Source: an uncultured Prevotellaceae bacterium (GTDB lineage Bacteria; Bacteroidota; Bacteroidia; Bacteroidales; Bacteroidaceae). Taken from it: a DNA stretch of 64,000 nt. This document shows, piece by piece, positions 25,555 through 34,140 of this stretch. The translations under genes and the position numbers were made by a program. The DNA lies in the NCBI GenBank assembly GCA_900318795.1, contig ONLU01000009.1, forward strand, positions 1-64,000, written 5' to 3'. Every line of letters starts with the position of its first letter. The stretch's first letter is position 1. The notes beneath the pieces are model-generated. The model was not told where the DNA came from and ran no database searches. It saw only the letters and a program-made list of their open reading frames with translations.

Positions 25555-26712
25555 TTATTTATTCAATAATTCGCTTGCAATACGGCGCGCTTCGGCATCG
25601 GTAGCCACATAGGTGTCGTAATCTGGGGTTGCCGAGAAGGTACATTTGTTCATGGTTTGCTCAACGACGTCGCTCATCTGGAGGAACGAGCAACGTTCTT
25701 CAAGGAACCCTCGGTTGACAATCTCGTTGGCCGCATTGACGATGCATGGCATGTTGCCGCCTTTTTGGATGGCCTCGAAAGCCAGAGCCAGACAGCGGAA
25801 TTTTTTCAAGTCGGGCTCAAAGAACTCCAGTTTCTGCGCAAAGAAGTCCAGACGGTCGCCAGTCAGATGCAGACGCTGGGGAAACGAAAAAGCATACTGG
25901 ATGGGCAGACGCATATCGGGCACGCCCAGTTGAGCCTTGACAGCACCGTCCTGGAATTGAACGGCTGAGTGGACAATGCTCTGCGGATGTACCAGCACCT
26001 GTATCTGTGAAGCCTTGACACCAAAGAGCCACTTGGCTTCGATGACCTCAAATCCTTTGTTCATCATCGTGGCAGAGTCAATGGTAATCTTGGCACCCAT
26101 GTCCCAGGTGGGGTGGCGTAGGGCATCGGCCTTGGTGACACGTTCCAGCTGCTCCATCGTGAAGTTACGGAACGGACCTCCTGAGGCTGTCAGCAGAATC
26201 TTCTCAATGGGGTTCTGGTCTTCACCGACCAAACTCTGGAAGATGGCAGAGTGTTCGCTGTCGACTGGTAGGATGGGGGCATGGTACTCGGCAGCCAGAT
26301 CACGAATCAGTTCACCGGCTACTACCAGCGTCTCTTTATTTGCCAGGCAGATGGTCTTGCGGGCCTTGATGGCGTGAATGGTTGGTGACAAACCGGCGAA
26401 ACCTACCATGGCCGTCAGTACCATGTCAATGGGACCGGCCTCTACGATGTCGTCCAAAGCCTGACGACCCGCATAGACCTTTGTGTCTGGCTGGTCGTCC
26501 ATGAGGCGTTTCAACTCGTCGTAGCGTTGTTCGTTGGCAATGACAATGGCTGCGGGCTTGAATTTGTGAGCCTGCTCGGCTAACTGTTCTACCTTATTGT
26601 TGGCGGTCAGGCAATATACTTCGTAGAGGTCGCTATGTTCCTCGATGACCTGTAGCGCCTGTGTGCCTATCGACCCCGTAGAGCCGAGGATGGCTATTTG
26701 TCGTTTCTTCAT
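25555..26712 (-). CDS. dxr: 1-deoxy-D-xylulose 5-phosphate reductoisomerase
   Basis: Dxr makes MEP in the non-mevalonate isoprenoid route, using NADPH and a divalent metal. The 385-residue protein shows the NADPH motif ILGSTGSIGTQAL, the metal/substrate residues in VDSEHSAIFQ, TASGGPF and the HPTWDMGAKITIDSATMMNK block. It starts four bases after rimM and is followed by rseP. Confidence 0.96.
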   Translation of the reverse strand: MKKRQIAILGSTGSIGTQALQVIEEHSDLYEVYCLTANNKVEQLAEQAHKFKPAAIVIANEQRYDELKRLMDDQPDTKVYAGRQALDDIVEAGPIDMVLTAMVGFAGLSPTIHAIKARKTICLANKETLVVAGELIRDLAAEYHAPILPVDSEHSAIFQSLVGEDQNPIEKILLTASGGPFRNFTMEQLERVTKADALRHPTWDMGAKITIDSATMMNKGFEVIEAKWLFGVKASQIQVLVHPQSIVHSAVQFQDGAVKAQLGVPDMRLPIQYAFSFPQRLHLTGDRLDFFAQKLEFFEPDLKKFRCLALAFEAIQKGGNMPCIVNAANEIVNRGFLEERCSFLQMSDVVEQTMNKCTFSATPDYDTYVATDAEARRIASELLNK

Positions 26713-26716
26713 GTTC

Positions 26717-27232
26717 TTAATCTCTCAAATCCAGTAATCCGTCTGGGATGGTCATGGTAATCTGTTGCTTGCTCATGTCGATGTCTGTGATGAGGTCGTC
26801 ATTGGCGGGGATGAGTCGACCGTCCTCCAGTTCAAACAAGATGTTGGCAGTCTGGTCGTCAATGGCGGCAATGCGGCCAACAGCCTGGTTTCCTTTTGCA
26901 TCCACGATTTGGAAGCCCACCAGACTGTTCAGCGAGGGAACAGTGTCTGCTTCATCTGCCAAGGCACGTGGGAAGTAGACATCACAGCCTGTCAGTTCGG
27001 ATGCCTGCTGCTGGGTGTCGATATCGCAGAACTTGACCAGACATACACTGTCGTTGCGGAACCGGTATTCTTCCATAAAGAAAGGTACAAGAATGCCTTC
27101 AATGTCCAGCACCAGATAGTCTGCGTCTATTTGGTCGAAGATGTCGTCGTCAAACTGGAACGACACTTCGCCCTTGACGCCATGCGCCTTGCCTAAACGA
27201 CCTATTCTGTATACCTCTTCTTGCTTGATCAT
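26717..27232 (-). CDS. rimM: 16S rRNA processing protein RimM
   Basis: The 171-residue protein starts with the RimM N-domain (RIGRLGKAHGVKGEVSF) and ends with a PRC-barrel region (NSLVGFQIVDAKGNQAVGRI, then IPANDDLITDID). RimM binds S19 and assists 30S head assembly. It is placed between murA and dxr in the operon. Confidence 0.92.
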   Translation of the reverse strand: MIKQEEVYRIGRLGKAHGVKGEVSFQFDDDIFDQIDADYLVLDIEGILVPFFMEEYRFRNDSVCLVKFCDIDTQQQASELTGCDVYFPRALADEADTVPSLNSLVGFQIVDAKGNQAVGRIAAIDDQTANILFELEDGRLIPANDDLITDIDMSKQQITMTIPDGLLDLRD

Positions 27233-27268
27233 CCTTTCCCTTCTCCTACTTAGATCAACTTTTATTTC

Positions 27269-28579
27269 TTAACTTTTTACTCTCTCAATATGCGCACCAA
27301 GCGCATTGAGACGGGCCTCGATGTTCTCGTAGCCTCGGTCTATCTGCTCAATGTTGCTGATAAGACTGGTGCCTTGGGCACTCATGGCGGCAATGAGCAG
27401 GGCTATACCTGCACGGATGTCGGGACTTGACATGCGGCTGGCACGCAGTTGCCGGCTCCTGTCGTGTCCTACGACCACGGCACGGTGTGGGTCGCAAAGG
27501 ATAATTTGTGCGCCCATGTCAATGAGCCGGTCGACAAAGAACAGGCGGCTTTCGAACATCTTCTGATGGAAGAGCACAGAGCCGCGGGCCTGTGTCGCCA
27601 CCACGATGAGCACGGAGAGCAGGTCGGGTGTCAGTCCGGGCCAGGGAGCGTCCGCCAGCGTCATAATCGTGCCGTCAATGAATGAATCGACGATATAGTG
27701 TTTCTGATGGGGAATGAATAAGTCGTCGCCGTCAACCTCTACTTTGACACCCAGCCGGCGGAAAGCATCTGGTATGATGCCAAGGTCGTGCAGGGATACA
27801 TCCTTGATGCGAATACCGTCGCCACACATGGCAGCCATGCCGATGAATGAGCCTACCTCAATCATGTCGGGCAGCAGTTTGTGCTCTGTGCCATGAAGGC
27901 TCTTCACTCCCTTGACAGTAAGCAGATTAGAACCGATGCCGCTGATGTTGGCACCCATGCGGTTCAGCATGTGGCACAACTGCTGGACGTATGGTTCGCA
28001 GGCGGCATTGTAGATGGTTGTGATACCTTCAGCCAGTACAGCGGCCATGATGATGTTTGCAGTACCGGTAACCGATGCCTCATCCAGCAACATGTATGTT
28101 CCTTTCAGCCGTCTGGCACCTATCTCGTAGACATTGCGCTCGGGAATCTGCTGGAATTTTGCACCCAGGTTTTTGAATCCCAAGAAGTGAGTGTCCAGCC
28201 TACGGCGCCCAATCTTATCGCCGCCAGGTTTCGCCACGACGGCCTTACCCATTCGTCCCAGCAGCGGACCAATCATCAAGACAGAACCGCGTAACTCAGC
28301 ACATTTCCGTACGAAGTCATCGCTCTGCAGGTATTGCAGGTTGAGTGTATTGGCCTGAAACGAGCATTCGTCCTTGCCGGTTTTCTCCACATGCACCCCG
28401 ATATCGCTCAACAACTGAATGAGATTGTTGACATCGCGGATGTCGGGAATGTTGCGTATGATGACTTTATCGCTGGTCAGCAGCGTCGCACAGATCACTT
28501 GCAGCGCTTCGTTCTTGGCACCTTGTGGGGTAATAGTCCCTTTCAGCAGGTGTCCGCCCTCTATCTTGAATGTGGCCAT
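27269..28579 (-). CDS. murA: UDP-N-acetylglucosamine 1-carboxyvinyltransferase (MurA), Asp-type active site
   Basis: MurA transfers enolpyruvate to UDP-GlcNAc, the first committed step of peptidoglycan synthesis. The 436-residue protein has the family opening GHLLKGTITPQGAKNEAL and the two inside-out alpha/beta domains. In the catalytic loop the usual Cys of PGGC is Asp121 (AKPGGDKIGRRRLDTH; codon at 28217-28219). Asp at this position is known in some bacterial MurA enzymes and makes them insensitive to fosfomycin while remaining active. It lies between DUF4290 and rimM. Confidence 0.94.
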   Translation of the reverse strand: MATFKIEGGHLLKGTITPQGAKNEALQVICATLLTSDKVIIRNIPDIRDVNNLIQLLSDIGVHVEKTGKDECSFQANTLNLQYLQSDDFVRKCAELRGSVLMIGPLLGRMGKAVVAKPGGDKIGRRRLDTHFLGFKNLGAKFQQIPERNVYEIGARRLKGTYMLLDEASVTGTANIIMAAVLAEGITTIYNAACEPYVQQLCHMLNRMGANISGIGSNLLTVKGVKSLHGTEHKLLPDMIEVGSFIGMAAMCGDGIRIKDVSLHDLGIIPDAFRRLGVKVEVDGDDLFIPHQKHYIVDSFIDGTIMTLADAPWPGLTPDLLSVLIVVATQARGSVLFHQKMFESRLFFVDRLIDMGAQIILCDPHRAVVVGHDRSRQLRASRMSSPDIRAGIALLIAAMSAQGTSLISNIEQIDRGYENIEARLNALGAHIERVKS

Positions 28580-28597
28580 AAGTATAGGGAGTGTTTT

Positions 28598-29203
28598 TTA
28601 CTTTTTCTTTTTGCGTTTGGGATCGGTGGCCTCTTGGTAGGCAATGTGGTCAAAACTGAAGGCCTGCAGGTCAATCTGAATCCTGCCGTCGGTAAAGCGT
28701 GCCAGATCGTCTGCCACCTTTTCGTCTTCTACAGAACCGTGGCCCCATGTCGCCAAGTCACGCTTCATCTGGTTTGCCGTCTGGCGTACCAGTTCATCGC
28801 GCTCAGGCCCTTCTTCCATGGTCTTCAGCTTTTCAAAGACCTGGGTCAGCAGTCGTCCGTAATGGCGCAGGTGAGCCTGTTCGTCATGCACCGGATGAGC
28901 CATGGGCTGAGGCTTTGACAGAATATTCTCAGCGTCGTTGACATCGTAGGGCCAGTCAATGTCCAATTGCTTGTGGCTCATCAGGTACAGGTGGTCCCAA
29001 AGTGTCTGTTCGTAGTCTGGTGTTGTGCGCAGCTGTGGATTTTTGCTTTCCATCTGGTGAATGATGGCCTGAGCACATTGATTGCGCTCTTCCTTAGTAG
29101 GCAGTCCAACAGCCAGGTCTACCATCTTCTGAATCTCACGCCCGTACTCAGGCATGACCAACTTCTCGCGCTGGGTGTTATAGTCTAATCCTTTGATATC
29201 CAT
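28598..29203 (-). CDS. DUF4290 family protein
   Basis: The 201-residue protein matches what I recall of DUF4290: LDYNTQREKLVMPEYGREIQ at the start, an all-helical body, and a Lys-rich C-terminus (DPKRKKKK). The family is restricted to Bacteroidota and commonly sits upstream of murA, as here. No function is established. It starts four bases after tsaB ends. Confidence 0.8.
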   Translation of the reverse strand: MDIKGLDYNTQREKLVMPEYGREIQKMVDLAVGLPTKEERNQCAQAIIHQMESKNPQLRTTPDYEQTLWDHLYLMSHKQLDIDWPYDVNDAENILSKPQPMAHPVHDEQAHLRHYGRLLTQVFEKLKTMEEGPERDELVRQTANQMKRDLATWGHGSVEDEKVADDLARFTDGRIQIDLQAFSFDHIAYQEATDPKRKKKK

Positions 29204-29207
29204 AATG

Positions 29208-29903
29208 CTATAGTAATTTCTTGGGTTTGATGGCTACAAAGTCCTTCAGGTAGAAGGGGACAAAGTATGCCACGTCTTCTGTCTGTCCGTTCAGGAATCG
29301 CTTCTCGGCCAGCGGTTGCATCCACTTGGCTATAGGCTCGATGCCGTCAATGAAGTGTGCATTGGGGTGGTTGATGACATCCATGCACTTCTGGGCTCCG
29401 TTGCCGAAGAAATAAATGGGGCGCTCGTCCAGCCACTGGCGATAGGTATCAGCGTCTACCACGTCTGCGCCTACGGGACGTACTTCATGCAATGCCCGGT
29501 CGTAGAGAGCGGCATACACCTCCATGCGGCGGGCATCCAGCATCGGGCATAGCAGGGCGTTCTCTTCCAGATCTGGACGGCGCAACAGGACTGGTACGCA
29601 GAGCAGTTCCAGTGTGGGAACGGCAATCAGCTTCAGGTCCCTGCCAAAGCATACACCCTTGGCCATCGAGACACCGATGCGCAGTCCTGTGTAAGAGCCT
29701 GGGCCGCAACTTACTGCTACAGCGTCAAATGGAATGGCGTGGTTGTCGGTGAACGACAGTGCTTCGTCTACCATCGTGCCCAGGCGCTCAGCACCCGCTC
29801 CGTGCTCACCTCTGGCCTCCTGCTCGAAGATGCACTGCCCGTCCTCTGACACCGCTACGGAACAGACGTTCGTGGAGGTTTCTATATGTAGTATACAGGC
29901 CAT
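29208..29903 (-). CDS. tsaB: tRNA threonylcarbamoyladenosine biosynthesis protein TsaB
   Basis: TsaB is the non-catalytic partner of TsaD in making t6A37 of tRNA. The 231-residue ASKHA-fold protein shows LHIETSTNVCSVAVSEDG, AVSCGPGSYTGLRIGVSMAKG (split across the conserved GPGSYTGLR site) and VPTLELL. It leads the operon tsaB-DUF4290-murA-rimM-dxr-rseP, which has inter-gene gaps of 4 to 36 bases. Confidence 0.92.
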   Translation of the reverse strand: MACILHIETSTNVCSVAVSEDGQCIFEQEARGEHGAGAERLGTMVDEALSFTDNHAIPFDAVAVSCGPGSYTGLRIGVSMAKGVCFGRDLKLIAVPTLELLCVPVLLRRPDLEENALLCPMLDARRMEVYAALYDRALHEVRPVGADVVDADTYRQWLDERPIYFFGNGAQKCMDVINHPNAHFIDGIEPIAKWMQPLAEKRFLNGQTEDVAYFVPFYLKDFVAIKPKKLL

Positions 29904-29932
29904 ATTTCTGTTTGTCTTATTTATTTAAGGTG

Positions 29933-29940
29933 CAAAGGTA
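29933..29940 (-). promoter_or_regulatory. -7 box (TACCTTTG) of the tsaB operon
   Basis: The minus-strand TACCTTTG lies 29 bases before the tsaB ATG. No other promoter-like box was seen within the operon. Confidence 0.6.
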
Positions 29941-30053
29941 CGAAAAAATCCCTCATTCTTTGCATGTTTCAGAGAAATTAACGCTCGGATGAATCATGTG
30001 GGTGGTTCTCTGGCCTAAAGTGTGTGCTACACTTCGCCCCCTCATCTGCCTTT

Positions 30054-30119
30054 TTGTTCCCTGCCTGGGAATATCTTGTTCCCTGCCTGGGAACATTTTG
30101 TTCCCTGGGCGGGAATCAA
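30054..30119. repeat. Three tandem 22-bp copies of a palindromic motif
   Basis: The copies at 30054-30075, 30076-30097 and 30098-30119 each start TTGTTCCC. The core TTCCCTGCCTGGGAA is a near-perfect palindrome in copies 1 and 2; copy 3 has CTGGGCGGGAA and is diverged. They lie in the intergenic space between the divergent-side tsaB promoter and the 3' end of the TPR kinase gene. The rest of this space (29941-30202) shows no gene. Confidence 0.8.
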
Positions 30120-30202
30120 GTTATGGTTAGATGTTGCTGTGTGACAGTTTCCATTGGTAACATCATCTCCATGGCTTTTTGTAGCCAGTTTTTGTGGAAG
30201 TG

Positions 30203-32035
30203 TCAGCAAGGCAGAGTGATGACGAAACGGGCTCCGTCGGTATAGGTAGTGTCAAGCGTAATGTCGCCTCCCAGCTGGCGTACGATGTTGCGACTTAGTG
30301 GCAGACCGATGCCTACTCCGTCCTTGAACTCATCCAGCTGGACGAACTCGTCGAAGATGGCATTGGCTTTCTCTGTGGGGACTCCGCATCCAGTGTCTTC
30401 GATACTGATATGGAGTACGTTGCTTTTCTGCTGACAACTCAGGCGGATGGTGCCTCCCTCGGGGGTGAACTTCATGGCATTGTCCAGCAGGTGACCGATG
30501 GCTTGGGCGGCATACTGTGCAGATGTTACAATGGTTTGTGCATCGTCGACATGGGTGTTGAAGTGGAATTGGTGTTGTTGGTCGTCTGCCACTCCACTAT
30601 TGACTATGGCTGTCTGGCAGAGTTGGTTGATGCCAATGGTGTCCGTGCGTTCAATGAGGGTGCGGCTGGTTACCTCAGACAGGGCCAGCAAGCGGTTGAT
30701 GAGTGAGGTGATGCGGTTGGTGTTCTCCTGAATATTTGCGCTGGCCTCCTGTCGGACCTCTGCCGGCAGTTCCATGTCGCTTTGTGCCAGCACTTGTGCA
30801 AAGCCCGAAAGAATGTTCAGAGGTGTGCGTATCTCGTGGGAGATATTCTTGATGAAGTTCGACTTCATGACCAGCGACTCCTCTGCTTGCGCATGGGCAA
30901 TGGCCAGTTCCTCGTTTTTCTTTCTGAGACGACGGCTGGTCCAGTACCAATAGCCTAGCAGAACCGCCAAGGCGGCTGCGATGATGATGGCTATGACAGT
31001 GATGGCACGGGTGTGTTGCAGACGTTTCTCCATCTCAATCTCGCTGACGTGGAACATCGTGTTCAGCTCATTGATCTGGGTGCGGGCGTCTTTCTTGTAG
31101 ATAGAGTCTGTCAGTTCGAAGACGTTCTTGTACATCTTGGCTGCCTCCCGATAGTCGCCCAGGGCTTCCATGATTTCTGCCCGTTGCTTGTAAATAAGTA
31201 CCAACGACGACTTGTCGTCATAGTTCTTGCTCATGTCCAACCGGATGCTGTTGTAGGCTCGTGCATGTGCATACTCGCCACGTTTCATCCACAGCTGGGC
31301 ACGGTAGTAGAGCACGCTCATGGGAATGAACTCGCTCTTGTCCGTATGATGAAACTCGGCCTTGTTGATGTCTTGGTCTGCTTCGTCCAGCTTGCCGGTG
31401 CCTAAATGCTGCTGGGCACAGGCCAGGTAGTAATAAGAGTACCAGACACCGCTATTGAGGTGCTTACCCGACTTGTTCCGTTCTTCTGCGGCTATCTTGT
31501 CCAGAAATACTTTCCATTCGTCTGTGATACGAGCCATCTCTTCATACTTCTTCTGTTCGTTCAGCGCGTCGCAGTAGTAAGAATAGATGTCGTTTCGGGT
31601 GGTGGCCTTCGCGTTGGTTTCCTTGATGTTTGCAAGGCTCTGTTCGTAGCACTTGACTGCCTCGTCAGGATTGCCCATGTTGATATAGACATTGCCCATG
31701 GCATAGTAGGCCAGTGCCATTCCGTATTTGTTCTTGCGCTCTGTGGCATCCTGGTGCATGCGTTTCACCTCTTGCAGCCCCATGTTGACCTTGCCCATGA
31801 AGACATAGGTGTTCACTATGTGCATCCAGGTCTCGTAATAGTTTTCCCAGCATTCTTGGCTCTTATGGTACTCCAGGTCGATAGGACCCTGATGGAGCAG
31901 GGAGTCGTTCAAGTCGTTATTGTAAAGTTCGCAAAGGTGATGAATGCGGCGACTGCTTTCTGCGTCCATGCTGTTGTCAGCATAGGCTACCATAACCAGA
32001 ATTTGCAGGATGATGGTAAAGACGGCTTTTTTCAT
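30203..32035 (-). CDS. TPR-containing sensor histidine kinase
   Basis: The 610-residue protein has a signal peptide (1-19), tetratricopeptide-type helices (about 65-310, for example ALAYYAMGNVYINMGNPDEA), a membrane segment (about 343-364), a short coiled coil, and a kinase core with FIKNISHEIRTPLNILSG (His400), an N-box region LLDNAMKFTP, G1 DTGCGVP and G2 GVGIGLPLS. The TPR part faces the periplasm. Such kinases are frequent in Bacteroidota and usually sense nutritional or envelope signals through partners. No receiver domain is fused and none is adjacent. The ATG lies only four bases after the promoter. Confidence 0.92.
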   Translation of the reverse strand: MKKAVFTIILQILVMVAYADNSMDAESSRRIHHLCELYNNDLNDSLLHQGPIDLEYHKSQECWENYYETWMHIVNTYVFMGKVNMGLQEVKRMHQDATERKNKYGMALAYYAMGNVYINMGNPDEAVKCYEQSLANIKETNAKATTRNDIYSYYCDALNEQKKYEEMARITDEWKVFLDKIAAEERNKSGKHLNSGVWYSYYYLACAQQHLGTGKLDEADQDINKAEFHHTDKSEFIPMSVLYYRAQLWMKRGEYAHARAYNSIRLDMSKNYDDKSSLVLIYKQRAEIMEALGDYREAAKMYKNVFELTDSIYKKDARTQINELNTMFHVSEIEMEKRLQHTRAITVIAIIIAAALAVLLGYWYWTSRRLRKKNEELAIAHAQAEESLVMKSNFIKNISHEIRTPLNILSGFAQVLAQSDMELPAEVRQEASANIQENTNRITSLINRLLALSEVTSRTLIERTDTIGINQLCQTAIVNSGVADDQQHQFHFNTHVDDAQTIVTSAQYAAQAIGHLLDNAMKFTPEGGTIRLSCQQKSNVLHISIEDTGCGVPTEKANAIFDEFVQLDEFKDGVGIGLPLSRNIVRQLGGDITLDTTYTDGARFVITLPC

Positions 32036-32039
32036 GCTG

Positions 32040-32047
32040 CAAAGGTA
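32040..32047 (-). promoter_or_regulatory. -7 box (TACCTTTG) of the TPR kinase; near-leaderless
   Basis: The minus-strand TACCTTTG is followed by four bases (CAGC) and then the ATG at 32035. The transcript probably starts at or within a few bases of the start codon. Confidence 0.6.
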
Positions 32048-32086
32048 TAAAGAAAATAGGATAAAAAGCGAAAATGCACAAATATT

Positions 32087-32118
32087 TTTGGTATTTTACT
32101 CACTTATTTGTAACTTTG
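32087..32118 (+). promoter_or_regulatory. Promoter of yicC-gmk-nadD
   Basis: TTTG (32087-32090), 20 bases, then TAACTTTG (32111-32118), 25 bases before the ATG at 32144. Confidence 0.75.
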
Positions 32119-32143
32119 TCCCCAAAATAAATATGAAGGTAAT

Positions 32144-33016
32144 ATGATACAGTCAATGACGGGCTATGGGAAGTCTCTCGTAGTCTACAAAGGAAAGAAA
32201 ATCAATATCGAAATTAAGTCGCTGAACTCCAAACAACTGGACCTGATGACACGCATCGCTCCGCTCTATCGGGAGAAGGAAATGGAGATTCGTCAGCTGA
32301 TAGCAGAAAAGTTGCTGAGAGGTAAGGTGGACTTCTCTATCTGGATTGAGAAGGATGAGTCGACGCTGGCAACACCCGTCAATACAGCCCTGATGCAGAA
32401 CTACTTTGACCAATTGAAGGGTTTTGCCCAACAGAATCAGCTGGAAGGCATTGACTGGATACAGGCATTGATTCGCATGCCCGATGTGTTGACCAAAACC
32501 GAGGTCGAAGTGTTGGACGACGAAGAGTGGGCGGCAGCACGTCAGGGTGTGTGCGAGGCTATACAGCACTTGGTAGACTTCCGTGTTCAGGAGGGGGCTG
32601 CATTGGAGAAGAAATTTGCCGAGAAGATTGATAACATCGAGCAATTGCTGGCCAGTATCGAGCCATACGAAAAGAGCCGTGTGGAGAAGATTCGCAGTCG
32701 TATAGTAGACGGATTGAAACAGATTCCCGAGGCGGAATACGACAAGAACCGCCTGGAGCAAGAGCTCATCTACTATATTGAGAAACTGGACATCAGCGAA
32801 GAGAAACAACGTCTGACCAACCATTTGAATTATTTCCGGGAGACGATGGCCGACCAGGCTGGGCAGGGCAAGAAACTTGGATTCATAGCCCAGGAGATGG
32901 GACGCGAAATCAATACAACGGGCTCTAAGTCCAACCAGGCTGAGATGCAGAACATCGTAGTCAAGATGAAGGATGAGTTAGAGCAAATCAAGGAACAGGT
33001 TCTTAATGCACTTTAA
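32144..33016 (+). CDS. YicC/YloC family endoribonuclease
   Basis: The 290-residue protein starts IQSMTGYGKSLVVYKGKKIN, the YicC N-domain signature, and ends with the DUF1732 domain (LGFIAQEMGREINTTGSKSN). YicC-family proteins are RNases implicated in sRNA and mRNA turnover. It is followed by gmk after four bases, a conserved order (yicC-gmk) in many bacteria. Confidence 0.92.
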   Translation: MIQSMTGYGKSLVVYKGKKINIEIKSLNSKQLDLMTRIAPLYREKEMEIRQLIAEKLLRGKVDFSIWIEKDESTLATPVNTALMQNYFDQLKGFAQQNQLEGIDWIQALIRMPDVLTKTEVEVLDDEEWAAARQGVCEAIQHLVDFRVQEGAALEKKFAEKIDNIEQLLASIEPYEKSRVEKIRSRIVDGLKQIPEAEYDKNRLEQELIYYIEKLDISEEKQRLTNHLNYFRETMADQAGQGKKLGFIAQEMGREINTTGSKSNQAEMQNIVVKMKDELEQIKEQVLNAL

Positions 33017-33020
33017 GGGT

Positions 33021-33590
33021 ATGAAGGGTAAACTGATTATTGTGTCGGCACCTTCGGGCAGCGGAAAGTCGACCATCGTGCAATGGCTGATGCAGGAGCA
33101 TCCGGAACTAAAGCTGTATTTCAGTATCTCGTGTACCTCTCGAGCCCCTCGTGGCACGGAGCAGGATGGAGTGGAGTACTTCTTCCTGACACCGGAAGAG
33201 TTCAAGGCAAAGATAGCAAACAATGAATTCCTGGAATATGAAGAGGTCTATGAGAACCGCTTCTACGGAACTCTGAAGCAGCAGGTGGAGAACCAGCGCA
33301 ACCATGGACAGAATGTGGTGTTTGATGTCGATGTGAAAGGAGGTGTCAACATCAAGCGGTATTATGGCGACGAGGCACTGAGCCTCTTCATCCAGCCCCC
33401 TTCGGTAACAGAGTTGCGTCGCCGTCTGGAGGGTCGTGGCACTGATTCGGCAGAGGCTATCGAGCAACGTTTAGCCAAGGCGGAGTACGAACTGACTTTT
33501 GCGCCCCAGTTTGACCACGTCATAGTGAACGATGACCTGGAAAAGGCTAAGCAAGAGACACTTGACATTGTCAGCCAATTTCTTAAATGA
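33021..33590 (+). CDS. gmk: Guanylate kinase
   Basis: Gmk phosphorylates GMP to GDP. The 189-residue protein has the P-loop SAPSGSGKSTIV, the GMP-binding stretch SCTSRAPRGTEQDGVEYFF and the lid region RRRLEGRGTDSAEAIEQRL. The start at 33021 (MKGKLIIV) was preferred over the ATG at 33006, which overlaps yicC. It overlaps nadD by four bases (atga). Confidence 0.95.
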   Translation: MKGKLIIVSAPSGSGKSTIVQWLMQEHPELKLYFSISCTSRAPRGTEQDGVEYFFLTPEEFKAKIANNEFLEYEEVYENRFYGTLKQQVENQRNHGQNVVFDVDVKGGVNIKRYYGDEALSLFIQPPSVTELRRRLEGRGTDSAEAIEQRLAKAEYELTFAPQFDHVIVNDDLEKAKQETLDIVSQFLK

Positions 33591-34129
33591 CCAGAATCGG
33601 CATCTTCGGCGGGTCGTTCAATCCCATCCATAACGGGCATATTGCACTGGCAAAAGCAGTATTGGAACAGTGTGGGTTAGACGAAATCTGGCTGATGGTG
33701 TCTCCCCAAAACCCCTTGAAGCGTTATGACTCTGACCTGTTGGACGATAGCCTGCGTTTTGAAATGGCGCAAAAGGCATTGGAGGGTGTCAAGGGGGTGA
33801 AGGCCTGTGACTACGAGTTTCGCCTGCCTAAGCCCAGCTATACCTGGAATACCCTGCAGCACCTGGCAGAGGACTACCCAGATCGTCAGTTTGTCTTGTT
33901 AATTGGCGGAGACAACTGGGCACACTTCCAGCGTTGGCGCCACTGGAAGGACATCTTGTGGCATCATGACGTCATAGTCTATCCGCGCGATACATATCCC
34001 GGAACTATTGATGTGCCTTTGCTGCCTGTGTCGAGTACGGAAATCCGCCAGCGGGTAAAGTCAGGAAAAAGCATTCATGGCTTGGTGCCGGAAGGCATCA
34101 TACCGTTAGTAGAACAGTATTATCGCTAA
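33587..34129 (+). CDS. nadD: Nicotinate-nucleotide adenylyltransferase
   Basis: NadD adenylates nicotinate mononucleotide in NAD synthesis. The 180-residue protein shows GIFGGSFNPIHNGHIALA (HxGH site), VSPQNPLK and the C-terminal ISSTEIR-type motif, here VSSTEIRQRVKSGKSI. It is translationally coupled to gmk. The glycosyltransferase that follows begins 11 bases later and may be in the same transcript. Confidence 0.95.
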   Translation: MTRIGIFGGSFNPIHNGHIALAKAVLEQCGLDEIWLMVSPQNPLKRYDSDLLDDSLRFEMAQKALEGVKGVKACDYEFRLPKPSYTWNTLQHLAEDYPDRQFVLLIGGDNWAHFQRWRHWKDILWHHDVIVYPRDTYPGTIDVPLLPVSSTEIRQRVKSGKSIHGLVPEGIIPLVEQYYR

Positions 34130-34140
34130 GCATTGAACCA

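Noticed and set aside
30054-30119. CRISPR array
   Set aside because: The units are directly adjacent with no spacers, only three copies, palindromic, and there are no cas genes.
31406-32050. A 214-residue plus-strand frame opposite the TPR kinase
   Set aside because: Antisense shadow; the kinase on the minus strand is well supported and this frame reads across its promoter.
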